Shown piece by piece: positions 57,571 to 64,000 of a stretch of 64,000 nt of DNA (the first letter of the stretch is position 1; every line of letters starts with the position of its first letter). The DNA is from Pararhodobacter zhoushanensis (GTDB lineage Bacteria > Pseudomonadota > Alphaproteobacteria > Rhodobacterales > Rhodobacteraceae): the NCBI RefSeq assembly GCF_025949695.1, contig NZ_JAPDFL010000001.1:2607501-2671500 (forward strand), written 5' to 3'. The notes below the pieces were generated by a model, which was given only the letters and a program-made list of their open reading frames with translations, did not search any database and had not been told where the DNA came from. The position numbers were made by a program, and so were the translations under genes.

Positions 57571-57676
57571 CGAAGGGCTGGCCCCGGGCCTGACCTTCAT
57601 CTCCCGTTTCCTGGGCGCACCTCCCTGTACCCGGAACACTAATCGCCGCGAGACCTCCCTCTCGCGGCGTTCTTTT
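57571..57676 (+). ncRNA. Predicted FNR-activated small RNA with CUCCC motifs (about 105 nt)
   Basis: In the spacer between the two minus-strand genes fliG and ispG, the plus strand has a full transcription unit: FNR box at 57523-57536, -10 TTTAAA at 57558-57563, and a strong terminator at 57644-57676. No convincing open frame with a ribosome-binding site lies between. The RNA contains ATCTCCC, ACCTCCC and again ACCTCCC, the last in the terminator loop. Such C/U-rich loops pair with Shine-Dalgarno sequences in the alphaproteobacterial anti-SD RNAs. hfq lies 3 kb away. Start and function are predictions only. Confidence 0.6.
57644..57676 (+). terminator. Intrinsic terminator, plus strand
   Basis: CGCCGCGAGA (57644-57653) pairs perfectly with TCTCGCGGCG (57660-57669); the loop is CCTCCC and the tail is TTCTTTT. 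It cannot serve the minus-strand ispG, since no U-run exists in that direction. So it must end a plus-strand RNA. Confidence 0.9.
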
Positions 57677-57686
57677 ATGCGATCAC

Positions 57687-58811
57687 TTATTCCGCGGCTT
57701 CCTTTGCCGCCGCCTCAAGCTGGGCTGCGCGGGCTTCGACCAGTTCGACGATATGCTCGATCATGCGGTCGTTGGACAGTTTGTGGTCCTGTTTGCCCGC
57801 CATATAGATCATGCCGGACCCGGCACCGCCGCCCGTGAACCCGATGTCGGTCATCAGCGCCTCACCGGGGCCGTTCACCACGCAGCCGATGATCGACAGG
57901 CTCATCGGTGTCTTGATGTGAGACAGCCGGTCTTCCAGCGCCTCGACCGTCTTGATCACGTCAAAACCCTGCCGCGCGCAGCTGGGGCACGAGATGATTT
58001 GCACACCGCGCGTGCGCAGACCCAGCGATTTGAGGATCTCGTAGCCGACCTTGACCTCTTCGACCGGGTCCGCCGAGAGCGAGACGCGGATCGTGTCACC
58101 GATCCCGGCCCAGAGCAGGTTGCCCATACCCACAGCCGATTTCACCGCGCCTGAAACGAAACCGCCCGCTTCGGTGATGCCCAGATGGATCGGTGCATCC
58201 GTTGCGTCGGCCAGCTGCTGATAGGCAGCGGCAGCAAGGAACACATCCGAGGCCTTCACGCTGATCTTGAATTCGTGAAAATCGTTATCCTGCAACAGCT
58301 TGATGTGGTCCATGCCACTTTCGACCATGGCGTCGGGGCAGGGCTCGCCGTATTTGTCGAGCAGGTGCTTTTCCAGCGACCCGGCGTTTACGCCGATGCG
58401 GATGGAACAGCCGTGATCGCGCGCCGCCTTGATCACCTCCCGCACCCGCTCGGACGAGCCGATGTTGCCGGGGTTGATCCGCAGACAGGCGGCACCGGCC
58501 TGCGCGGCTTCGATGGCGCGTTTATAGTGGAAGTGGATGTCCGCAACGATCGGCACCGGGCTTTCGCGGGTGATTTCACGCAGGGCACGGGTGCTGGATT
58601 CGTCGGGGGTGGAGACGCGCACGATGTCGGCGCCAGCTTCGGCGGCAGCGATGATCTGCGCCAGCGTCGCCTTGACGTCCGAGCTGTCGGTGTTGGTCAT
58701 CGTCTGCACCGAGATCGGCGAGTCGCCCCCCACGGGGACGTTGCCCACCATGATCTTGCGCGACACGCGCCGTTCGATGTTGCGCCAGGGACGGATCGGG
58801 TTCAGCGACAT
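57687..58811 (-). CDS. ispG: (E)-4-hydroxy-3-methylbut-2-enyl-diphosphate synthase IspG (GcpE)
   Basis: A 374-residue iron-sulfur enzyme turning MEcPP into HMBPP, the last but one step of the MEP pathway. TIM barrel with '[12 protein letters not shown]' and 'RINPGNIG', then the [4Fe-4S] ligands Cys275, Cys278 and Cys310 ('SCPSC' and '[11 protein letters not shown]'). Length and residues are normal. It lies 104 bases after rodZ, in the same direction. Confidence 0.97.
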   Translation of the reverse strand: MSLNPIRPWRNIERRVSRKIMVGNVPVGGDSPISVQTMTNTDSSDVKATLAQIIAAAEAGADIVRVSTPDESSTRALREITRESPVPIVADIHFHYKRAIEAAQAGAACLRINPGNIGSSERVREVIKAARDHGCSIRIGVNAGSLEKHLLDKYGEPCPDAMVESGMDHIKLLQDNDFHEFKISVKASDVFLAAAAYQQLADATDAPIHLGITEAGGFVSGAVKSAVGMGNLLWAGIGDTIRVSLSADPVEEVKVGYEILKSLGLRTRGVQIISCPSCARQGFDVIKTVEALEDRLSHIKTPMSLSIIGCVVNGPGEALMTDIGFTGGGAGSGMIYMAGKQDHKLSNDRMIEHIVELVEARAAQLEAAAKEAAE

Positions 58812-58915
58812 GGGGATTTCCGGGCCTTGATCAGTTCGCCCCAGACATAAGCCCGGGGCAGGCTAAGGGCAATGCGGCGGACAGCAAAAGGCCCGCGCGG
58901 GGCGGGCCAGTCGGG

Positions 58916-60127
58916 CTATTGGTCGGTCAGTTGGGCGACAAAGACCGCAAGGTCCTGATCGCGTCCAATATCGGCGACCTGATAGTCGTCGCGCAGCGCG
59001 GCGACATCGAGCGGCACGTTGCGCACCACCTGCGCACCGGGGGCCGAGGGGCCATACGCCTGACCGTTGATCAGGAAATAGACCGAGCCCGAGTTGCCCG
59101 CATGCAAGGTCGGCGGCTGTTCGGTCTGCGGGATGGTGTAGCGTTCACCGGCATCCAGAATCCGCTCGAAGATCACCGAGCCGTCAGCCCCGCGGACGCG
59201 CAGCCACGATGGGCGCACGGCCAACAGTTCAACGGTATCCGGCCCGGCACCCACAACCTGCGGCGCGGCGGGATCGTCCGACAGCGCCAGCATCACGGCC
59301 GCATCGGTCGAGGCGTTGCTTTGCTGCGGCTGGGCAGCTTCAGGCACGATCGACGCAATCGGTCCATCACGCGGCACCAGAACCGGAACGTCCAGCGCCG
59401 GAGCGCGGGCGATACGGACCAGACCTTCGGCCCCGGTGGTGGGGCTTTCGGGCGCTTGCGTGCGCGGCGCGGTGCCGGCACCCAGAAGCGGGTCGGTTTC
59501 ATTGGCTGCCAAAGCGCCGCCCGGGCTGCGCATCTCGGCGCCCAAGGGGTTGATATCGCTGGCAACGTTGGGAACCATGTCTGCCGGAGCAACCTGCACG
59601 CGCTGCACTTCTTTCAGCACGGTCCAGCCCGCATAGCCCAGACCCAGAATCAGCGCCAGCAACACGCTGACCGATCCCAGCGCACCGGGTTCGATCCGGC
59701 GCCAGAAGGGCTCGGGATCCGGGAGAATGCCAACGCCTTTCAGCGCGCCCGAGCGATACTCGGGCCGTTCGATCTTGGCGACCTTGGGTGTGGCATTGGC
59801 GAAGCCGGACATGCCGTGCGCGACCTGAAAGCCGTGCTCGACGCAGAACCGCTCATAGACCCATTCGGGTTCCATGCCGAGATACCGCGCGTAAGACCGC
59901 ACGAACCCGGCAATAAAACTTGGGGTTTCAAAGGCTTGGAGATCGCCGTTCTCGATGGCCGCGATATAGGTCGCGCGGATGTGCAGCTCTCGCTGAACGT
60001 CGAGCAGCGATTTTCCCAGCGTGGCGCGCTCGCCTCGCAGGATATCCCCCAATCGCAGTTCGAAATCGTCGAACCCGCGTTGGCTGACCTCAGGCTGAGC
60101 CGGAGGCTGTTCCTTACGCCAAATCAT
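58916..60127 (-). CDS. rodZ: RodZ-like cell-shape protein (helix-turn-helix plus DUF4115)
   Basis: A 403-residue bitopic membrane protein. A cytoplasmic xre-type helix-turn-helix (about residues 25-95, 'LRGERATLGKSLLDVQREL', 'FIAGFVRSYARYLG') binds MreB rather than DNA in known RodZ. One transmembrane helix (about 172-192) is followed by a Pro/Ala-rich periplasmic linker and a C-terminal DUF4115 domain ('SWLRVRGADGSVIFERIL'). It precedes ispG, the usual order in proteobacteria. Confidence 0.9.
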   Translation of the reverse strand: MIWRKEQPPAQPEVSQRGFDDFELRLGDILRGERATLGKSLLDVQRELHIRATYIAAIENGDLQAFETPSFIAGFVRSYARYLGMEPEWVYERFCVEHGFQVAHGMSGFANATPKVAKIERPEYRSGALKGVGILPDPEPFWRRIEPGALGSVSVLLALILGLGYAGWTVLKEVQRVQVAPADMVPNVASDINPLGAEMRSPGGALAANETDPLLGAGTAPRTQAPESPTTGAEGLVRIARAPALDVPVLVPRDGPIASIVPEAAQPQQSNASTDAAVMLALSDDPAAPQVVGAGPDTVELLAVRPSWLRVRGADGSVIFERILDAGERYTIPQTEQPPTLHAGNSGSVYFLINGQAYGPSAPGAQVVRNVPLDVAALRDDYQVADIGRDQDLAVFVAQLTDQ

Positions 60128-60278
60128 CTGCCCTGTCCCTGCTTACCGCCTGCTCGCCTCGGGTCGTTTTGGGTGCAGCCTGCGTGGCGTCGGGATGAAC
60201 GCACGCGAGTCGCACCGTAACGACCTCTTGATCACAGTCTTAGCAGATCGCGAGAAGCATTTGAAGCATAAGGCGTTG

Positions 60279-61508
60279 TTACGCCGACAACTCAGCGCGA
60301 TTCAGCGCACAGTGCGACCAGAGCCGATCCATCGCCTTCACAAGCGCGTCAATTTCCTTGGGATCGTGCACCGGCGACGGGGTGAAGCGCAAACGCTCGG
60401 TCCCGCGGGGCACGGTTGGGAAGTTGATGGGCTGAACGTAGACGCCGAAATCTTCCAGCAGCATGTCCGACAGCATCTTGCAGTGCACCGGGTTGCCGAC
60501 ATGGACGGGGACGATGTGGCTGCCGTGATCGATGATCGGCAGACCCATGCCCTTGAGCCGGTTTTTCAGGATGCGGGCGTGCAGTTGCTGTGCGTCGCGC
60601 AGATGCTGGCCTTCTGCGGTCTTGAGCAGGGCAATCGACGCCGCGCAACCGGCCGCAATCGCGGGCGGCAGCGAGGTGGTGAAGATGAAGCCCGGCGCAT
60701 AAGAGCGTACAGCGTCTACCATTTTTGCCGATGCAGCGATGTAGCCGCCCATCACGCCAAAGGCTTTCGCCATCGTGCCGTTGATGATGTCGATCCGGTG
60801 CATCAGCCCGTCACGCTCGGCCACGCCGCCACCGCGGGGGCCGTACATGCCGACGGCGTGAACCTCATCAAGATAGGTCAGCGCGTTGAACTCGTCCGCC
60901 AGATCGCAGATCGCTTCGATCGGACCAAAGTCGCCATCCATCGAATAGATCGACTCGAAGGCGATCAGCTTGGGGGCCTTGGGATCGTCGGCTTCCAGCA
61001 GGGCGCGCAGATGCGCGGTGTCGTTGTGACGGAAGATGCGCTTTTCCCCGCCGTTGCGACGCACGCCTTCGATCATCGACGCATGGTTGAGCGCATCGGA
61101 ATAGATGATCAGGCCGGGGAAGAGCTTGTGCAGGGTGCTCAGCGTCGCGTCATTGGCGATATAGGCCGAGGTGAAGACCAGCGCTGCCTCTTTCTGGTGC
61201 AGGTCGGAAATCTCGGCCTCAAGGCGGTTGTGGTACACCGTGGTGCCCGAGATATTGCGCGTGCCGCCCGACCCGGCGCCGGTCGCATCAATTGCCTCAT
61301 GCATCGCTTCCAGCACGACAGGGTGTTGACCCATGCCCAGATAATCGTTGCCGCACCAGACGGTTATGTCCTTCTCCGTGCCATCGCGCTTCGTCCACAC
61401 GGCGTGCGGAAAATGACCCTTTTTGCGCTCGATATCGATAAAGGTCCGGTAACGGCCTTCATCATGAAGACGTTGAAGGGCGGAATCGAGGGCTGCGTCG
61501 TAGGTCAA
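60279..61508 (-). CDS. hemA: 5-aminolevulinate synthase HemA (C4 pathway)
   Basis: A 409-residue PLP enzyme that condenses glycine and succinyl-CoA, the first step of heme and bacteriochlorophyll synthesis in alphaproteobacteria. PLP lysine is Lys248 ('[12 protein letters not shown]'), the same number as in Rhodobacter ALAS; '[20 protein letters not shown]' and '[16 protein letters not shown]' are typical. The start codon is TTG (61506-61508), 7 bases behind AGGAG, and matches the position of M1 in known HemA. An FNR-like box lies 90 bases upstream. Confidence 0.97.
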   Translation of the reverse strand: MTYDAALDSALQRLHDEGRYRTFIDIERKKGHFPHAVWTKRDGTEKDITVWCGNDYLGMGQHPVVLEAMHEAIDATGAGSGGTRNISGTTVYHNRLEAEISDLHQKEAALVFTSAYIANDATLSTLHKLFPGLIIYSDALNHASMIEGVRRNGGEKRIFRHNDTAHLRALLEADDPKAPKLIAFESIYSMDGDFGPIEAICDLADEFNALTYLDEVHAVGMYGPRGGGVAERDGLMHRIDIINGTMAKAFGVMGGYIAASAKMVDAVRSYAPGFIFTTSLPPAIAAGCAASIALLKTAEGQHLRDAQQLHARILKNRLKGMGLPIIDHGSHIVPVHVGNPVHCKMLSDMLLEDFGVYVQPINFPTVPRGTERLRFTPSPVHDPKEIDALVKAMDRLWSHCALNRAELSA

Positions 61509-61597
61509 GGGTCTTCTCCTGGCGTCCTGCTGGGCACGATTTTCAGGGCCCAGATGTAAAGCTGGACGTTCTTTGCATGTTTGAATGCGCTAAAAAC

Positions 61598-61611
61598 ATG
61601 ACCTGGATCAA
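61598..61611 (-). promoter_or_regulatory. FNR-like box upstream of hemA
   Basis: On the minus strand TTGATCCAGGTCAT matches the FNR consensus in 8 of 10 fixed positions, 90 bases before the hemA start. Rhodobacter hemA genes are known FnrL targets, which strengthens the call. No confident -10 was identified. Confidence 0.55.
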
Positions 61612-61654
61612 TTCTAAAAAGTGTCGCAGGCCGCTGCGCAGGCTACTTTTTTAG

Positions 61655-62245
61655 TCAATCGGCAATAACGACGGCGCAATCGGAAACTTCGGTGTCGGCC
61701 TGACAGGCCGCGACGGCCTCAGCGGGCGCACCGTTCCCGCGACCGATTCCCCACTGACCCGAGGCCAGCGACACTGCAAAGGCCCGCGATCCGCGTGCCC
61801 GGCGATAGTCTTCGTCGAATGCCGTTGTCGCATCCGCCGACAGCATCAGATCGCGTGCTTGCCATCCCTCAGGCCGGACCTCCATGGCCAACTGGCAGGG
61901 ACGTCCCCCGTCGCGCCGGGCGTTGCAGCCGCTGAACGCGGCCTCGCGGGCGGCGTCGGGCGAGTGGTAATTGGCAGCCAGCACCGTCGGTTCAGCCATG
62001 ATGCCAGCATCGGGCGCAAAAGCAATGGCAGCATAGTATTTCTGGGTTTGCGCAACCGTGGTCAGCACAGTGACTTCCTGCTCGCTCAACCCCGTCACGT
62101 CATAGCGCAGCACCTCGACCCGGTCTGCGGGGAACAACTGGCCGCGGGCCGAGGCGGCATCCAGCGGATCGGCGGCGGCCGGCAGGGCAATGGCGGCACA
62201 CAGCGCGCTGGTTGCAAGCAGGGCAAGGGCGGGACGGAAAGGCAT
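61655..62245 (-). CDS. Small secreted protein with duplicated DUF4189-like units
   Basis: A 196-residue exported protein (signal peptide 1-25, 'ALPAAADP'). The mature part seems to contain two similar units: 'YYAAIAFAPDAGIM...YHSPDAAREAAFSGCNARR' (shortened) and 'RAFAVSLASGQWGIGRGNG' with 'AEAVAACQADTEVSDCAVV'. The Ala/Cys spacing is of the DUF4189 kind. Cysteines occur as C..C pairs, consistent with disulfides in the periplasm. It lies upstream of hemA in the same direction; proteins at this place are sometimes mislabelled as aminolevulinate synthase. Function unknown. Confidence 0.65.
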   Translation of the reverse strand: MPFRPALALLATSALCAAIALPAAADPLDAASARGQLFPADRVEVLRYDVTGLSEQEVTVLTTVAQTQKYYAAIAFAPDAGIMAEPTVLAANYHSPDAAREAAFSGCNARRDGGRPCQLAMEVRPEGWQARDLMLSADATTAFDEDYRRARGSRAFAVSLASGQWGIGRGNGAPAEAVAACQADTEVSDCAVVIAD

Positions 62246-62422
62246 GGTCAACTCCACAGCGCGTCTGAGAACACCCCTGTCTAGCGGATTTGTTGCGCCG
62301 GTGCAGCCCCTTACGCGGGGCTTTGCCAACACACGTTCGGTTGAACACGGCGTCCCCGCGCGCCTGCTGGACTCATCGGCGTTGCCGGGACTAGGTTGAC
62401 GCATAACCATTGGGAAAATGTG

Positions 62423-63811
62423 ATGACTTCTGACGCCGTGACTCCTGTCCTTGCCCATGTCGATGCTCAACTGGACGCCTCGGTCGAGCGCCTGATGGGG
62501 CTGCTGCGTGTGCCCTCGATCTCGACCGACCCGGCCTTCAAGGCGGACTGCGACAAGGCCGCCGACTGGCTGGTCGAAGAACTGGCCGAACTGGGCTTTG
62601 ACGCCGCCAAACACACCACGCCCGGCCATCCGATGGTCGTCGCCCATGATGACGAGGGCGAGGGTATCCATGTGTTGTTCTATGGTCACTATGACGTGCA
62701 ACCCGTTGATCCGCTTAACCTTTGGAACCGGGAACCGTTCGATCCGGCCATCGAGGATACGCCCAAGGGCAAGGTGATCCGCGGTCGTGGCGCCGCCGAC
62801 GACAAGGGCCAGCTGATGACCTTCGTCGAAGCCTGCCGCGCGTGGCGCGCGGTGCATGACGACCTGCCGATCAAAGTGTCGATGTTCTTTGAGGGCGAAG
62901 AGGAAAGCGGCTCGCCGTCGCTGGTGCCATACCTCAAGGCCCATGCCGAGGATCTGAAGGCCGACATCGCGCTGATCTGTGACACCGGCATGTTCGACCC
63001 CGAAACCCCGGCGATCACCACCGCGCTGCGGGGCCTGGCCAAGCTGGAGCTGGTGATCACCGGCCCGAACAAAGACCTGCATTCGGGCATGTTCGGCGGG
63101 GCGGCGCGCAATCCGGCGCATGTGCTGTCGCGGGTGCTGGCCGATCTGCACGACGAAGACGGGGCCTGCACGCTGGAGGGATTCTATGACGGCGTGCCCG
63201 AACTGAGCAACGCCCAGCGCGCGCAGTGGGACAATCTGGGCTTTGACGCCGAAGCTTTCCTTGGCAGCGTCGGTCTGTCGGTCCCGGCGGGTGAGAAAGG
63301 CCGCTCGGCGCTGGAAATGATCTGGTCGCGGCCAACCTGCGAAGTGAACGGCATGACGTCGGGCTACACCGGCGCCGGGTTCAAGACGGTGCTGCCGTCG
63401 AAAGCCTCGGCCAAGGTCAGCTTCCGTCTGGTCGGCACGCAGGATCCGCAGGCCGTGCTGGCCGCGTTCAAGGCCCATGTCGCGGCCCGGATGCCCGCCG
63501 ATTGCAGCTTTGAACTGCTCGACACCGAGGGCAGTTCAGCGACCACAATGCCGATCGAGAACCCGGCCTTCGAGGCGGCGCGTCAGGCACTGTCCGATGA
63601 ATGGCCGCGCCCGGCGGCGTTTATCGGCTGCGGCGGCTCGATCCCGGTTGCCGGGCATTTCCAGAACATTCTGGGGATGGATTCGATGCTGATCGGCTTT
63701 GGCAATGACGACGACCAGATCCATTCGCCGAACGAGAAATACGACCTGACCGCGTTCCATAAGGGGATCCGCAGCTGGGTCCGGGTTCTGGACGCGCTGT
63801 CGCGGCTCTGA
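62423..63811 (+). CDS. M20-family metallopeptidase (dipeptidase)
   Basis: A 462-residue di-zinc peptidase of the M20/M25/M40 group. Metal ligands can be placed in 'FYGHYDVQP', 'GRGAADDKGQ', 'EGEEESGSPS', 'ICDTGMF' and the final 'DQIHSPNEKY'. A dimerisation lid domain lies between about residues 200 and 350. It resembles the dipeptidase/succinyl-diaminopimelate-like cytosolic enzymes. An ATG at 62423 is chosen; an earlier TTG in frame has no ribosome-binding site. Confidence 0.93.
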   Translation: MTSDAVTPVLAHVDAQLDASVERLMGLLRVPSISTDPAFKADCDKAADWLVEELAELGFDAAKHTTPGHPMVVAHDDEGEGIHVLFYGHYDVQPVDPLNLWNREPFDPAIEDTPKGKVIRGRGAADDKGQLMTFVEACRAWRAVHDDLPIKVSMFFEGEEESGSPSLVPYLKAHAEDLKADIALICDTGMFDPETPAITTALRGLAKLELVITGPNKDLHSGMFGGAARNPAHVLSRVLADLHDEDGACTLEGFYDGVPELSNAQRAQWDNLGFDAEAFLGSVGLSVPAGEKGRSALEMIWSRPTCEVNGMTSGYTGAGFKTVLPSKASAKVSFRLVGTQDPQAVLAAFKAHVAARMPADCSFELLDTEGSSATTMPIENPAFEAARQALSDEWPRPAAFIGCGGSIPVAGHFQNILGMDSMLIGFGNDDDQIHSPNEKYDLTAFHKGIRSWVRVLDALSRL

Positions 63812-64000
63812 TCAGCGCCGCGTGTGGCGGCAGGCGGCGGTGGTGAGGATCACCCAGACGCCTGCCGCCCCAAAGGCCAGCGCCACGCCAAGTGGCAGGC
63901 CGGGATGCATCAGGACCAGCGCGACTGGCAAGCTGAACGCCAGCGCGCTCCACACCATCGCCAGCAACGGATGACACCGGGCTGCAGGCAGCACCAGCGC
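63812..64000 (-). CDS. C-terminal fragment of a small membrane protein
   Basis: The frame runs on past the right end of the window, so only the last 62 codons are seen. They hold two hydrophobic helices ('LLAMVWSALAFSLPVALVLM', 'GVALAFGAAGVWVILTTAA') and a basic tail CRHTRR. The form recalls the small DUF2484 membrane proteins of Rhodobacterales, but the similarity is too short to rely on. It converges on the M20 peptidase with no gap. Confidence 0.5.
   Translation of the reverse strand, partial: ALVLPAARCHPLLAMVWSALAFSLPVALVLMHPGLPLGVALAFGAAGVWVILTTAACRHTRR

Noticed and set aside
62246..63478. N-terminal extension of the DUF4189-like protein, 411 codons upstream in the same frame
   Set aside because: It runs antisense to the M20 peptidase; the signal peptide at 62245 marks the true start.

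Overview
The window is high-GC DNA from an alphaproteobacterium, almost certainly of the order Rhodobacterales (Rhodobacteraceae/Paracoccaceae). The diagnostic evidence is the run dusB-ntrB-ntrC-ntrY-ntrX-trkA-trkH-hfq-hflX with an NtrC that lacks the sigma-54 contact loop, a C4-pathway 5-aminolevulinate synthase (hemA), and codon use rich in GCG, CTG and GGC. No phage, CRISPR array, integrase or intact insertion sequence was seen.

Layout. 1-4.7 kb: the tail of a sugar-acid dehydrogenase, then a minus-strand Mla-type lipid-transport operon (permease with STAS, ATPase, MCE protein, lipoprotein). 4.9-7.9 kb: a lytic transglycosylase lipoprotein and gamma-glutamyltransferase. 8.0-11.5 kb: a TPP riboswitch driving overlapping thiC-thiM-thiE. 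11.5-18.6 kb: a minus-strand catabolic operon (TAXI binding protein, TRAP permease read in frame into an IclR regulator, amidohydrolase/decarboxylase, FAD monooxygenase, TauE/SafE exporter). 18.6-19.7 kb: a gene-poor stretch with tRNA-Gln and a perfect palindrome. 19.7-25.2 kb: flavoprotein, TrmJ-like methylase, heme A synthase, M32 carboxypeptidase and a second ThiE-like protein. 25.2-33.9 kb: a dipeptide-type ABC operon with a CocE-like hydrolase and a divergent amidase. 34-44 kb: housekeeping and accessory genes (Flp-like pilin, pyrC, Sel1 protein, hpt, Coq10-like, a PepSY/cytochrome b/membrane-LuxR trio, amt, cinA-pgpA-ispDF). 44.4-56.3 kb: nitrogen regulation, K+ uptake, hfq and hflX. 56.3-64 kb: fliG, a predicted FNR-controlled small RNA, ispG, rodZ, hemA, a small secreted protein, an M20 peptidase and a truncated membrane protein.

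How the genes work together. ntrBC with amt points to ammonium sensing and uptake; ispDF and ispG are three steps of the MEP isoprenoid pathway; hemA and ctaA belong to heme supply. Both hemA and the predicted small RNA carry FNR-type boxes, so oxygen probably controls this end of the window.

A caveat affects several calls. Single-base frame problems were found in the TAXI binding protein, in the ABC substrate-binding protein (at a C6 run) and twice, in compensating fashion, in trkH (at G5 and G6 runs). The TRAP-IclR fusion also depends on the length of a C5 run. They may be real mutations or homopolymer sequencing errors; read-level data would decide. The most interesting new candidate is the roughly 105-nt RNA at 57571-57676, with an FNR box, a well-placed -10, CUCCC motifs and a strong terminator.
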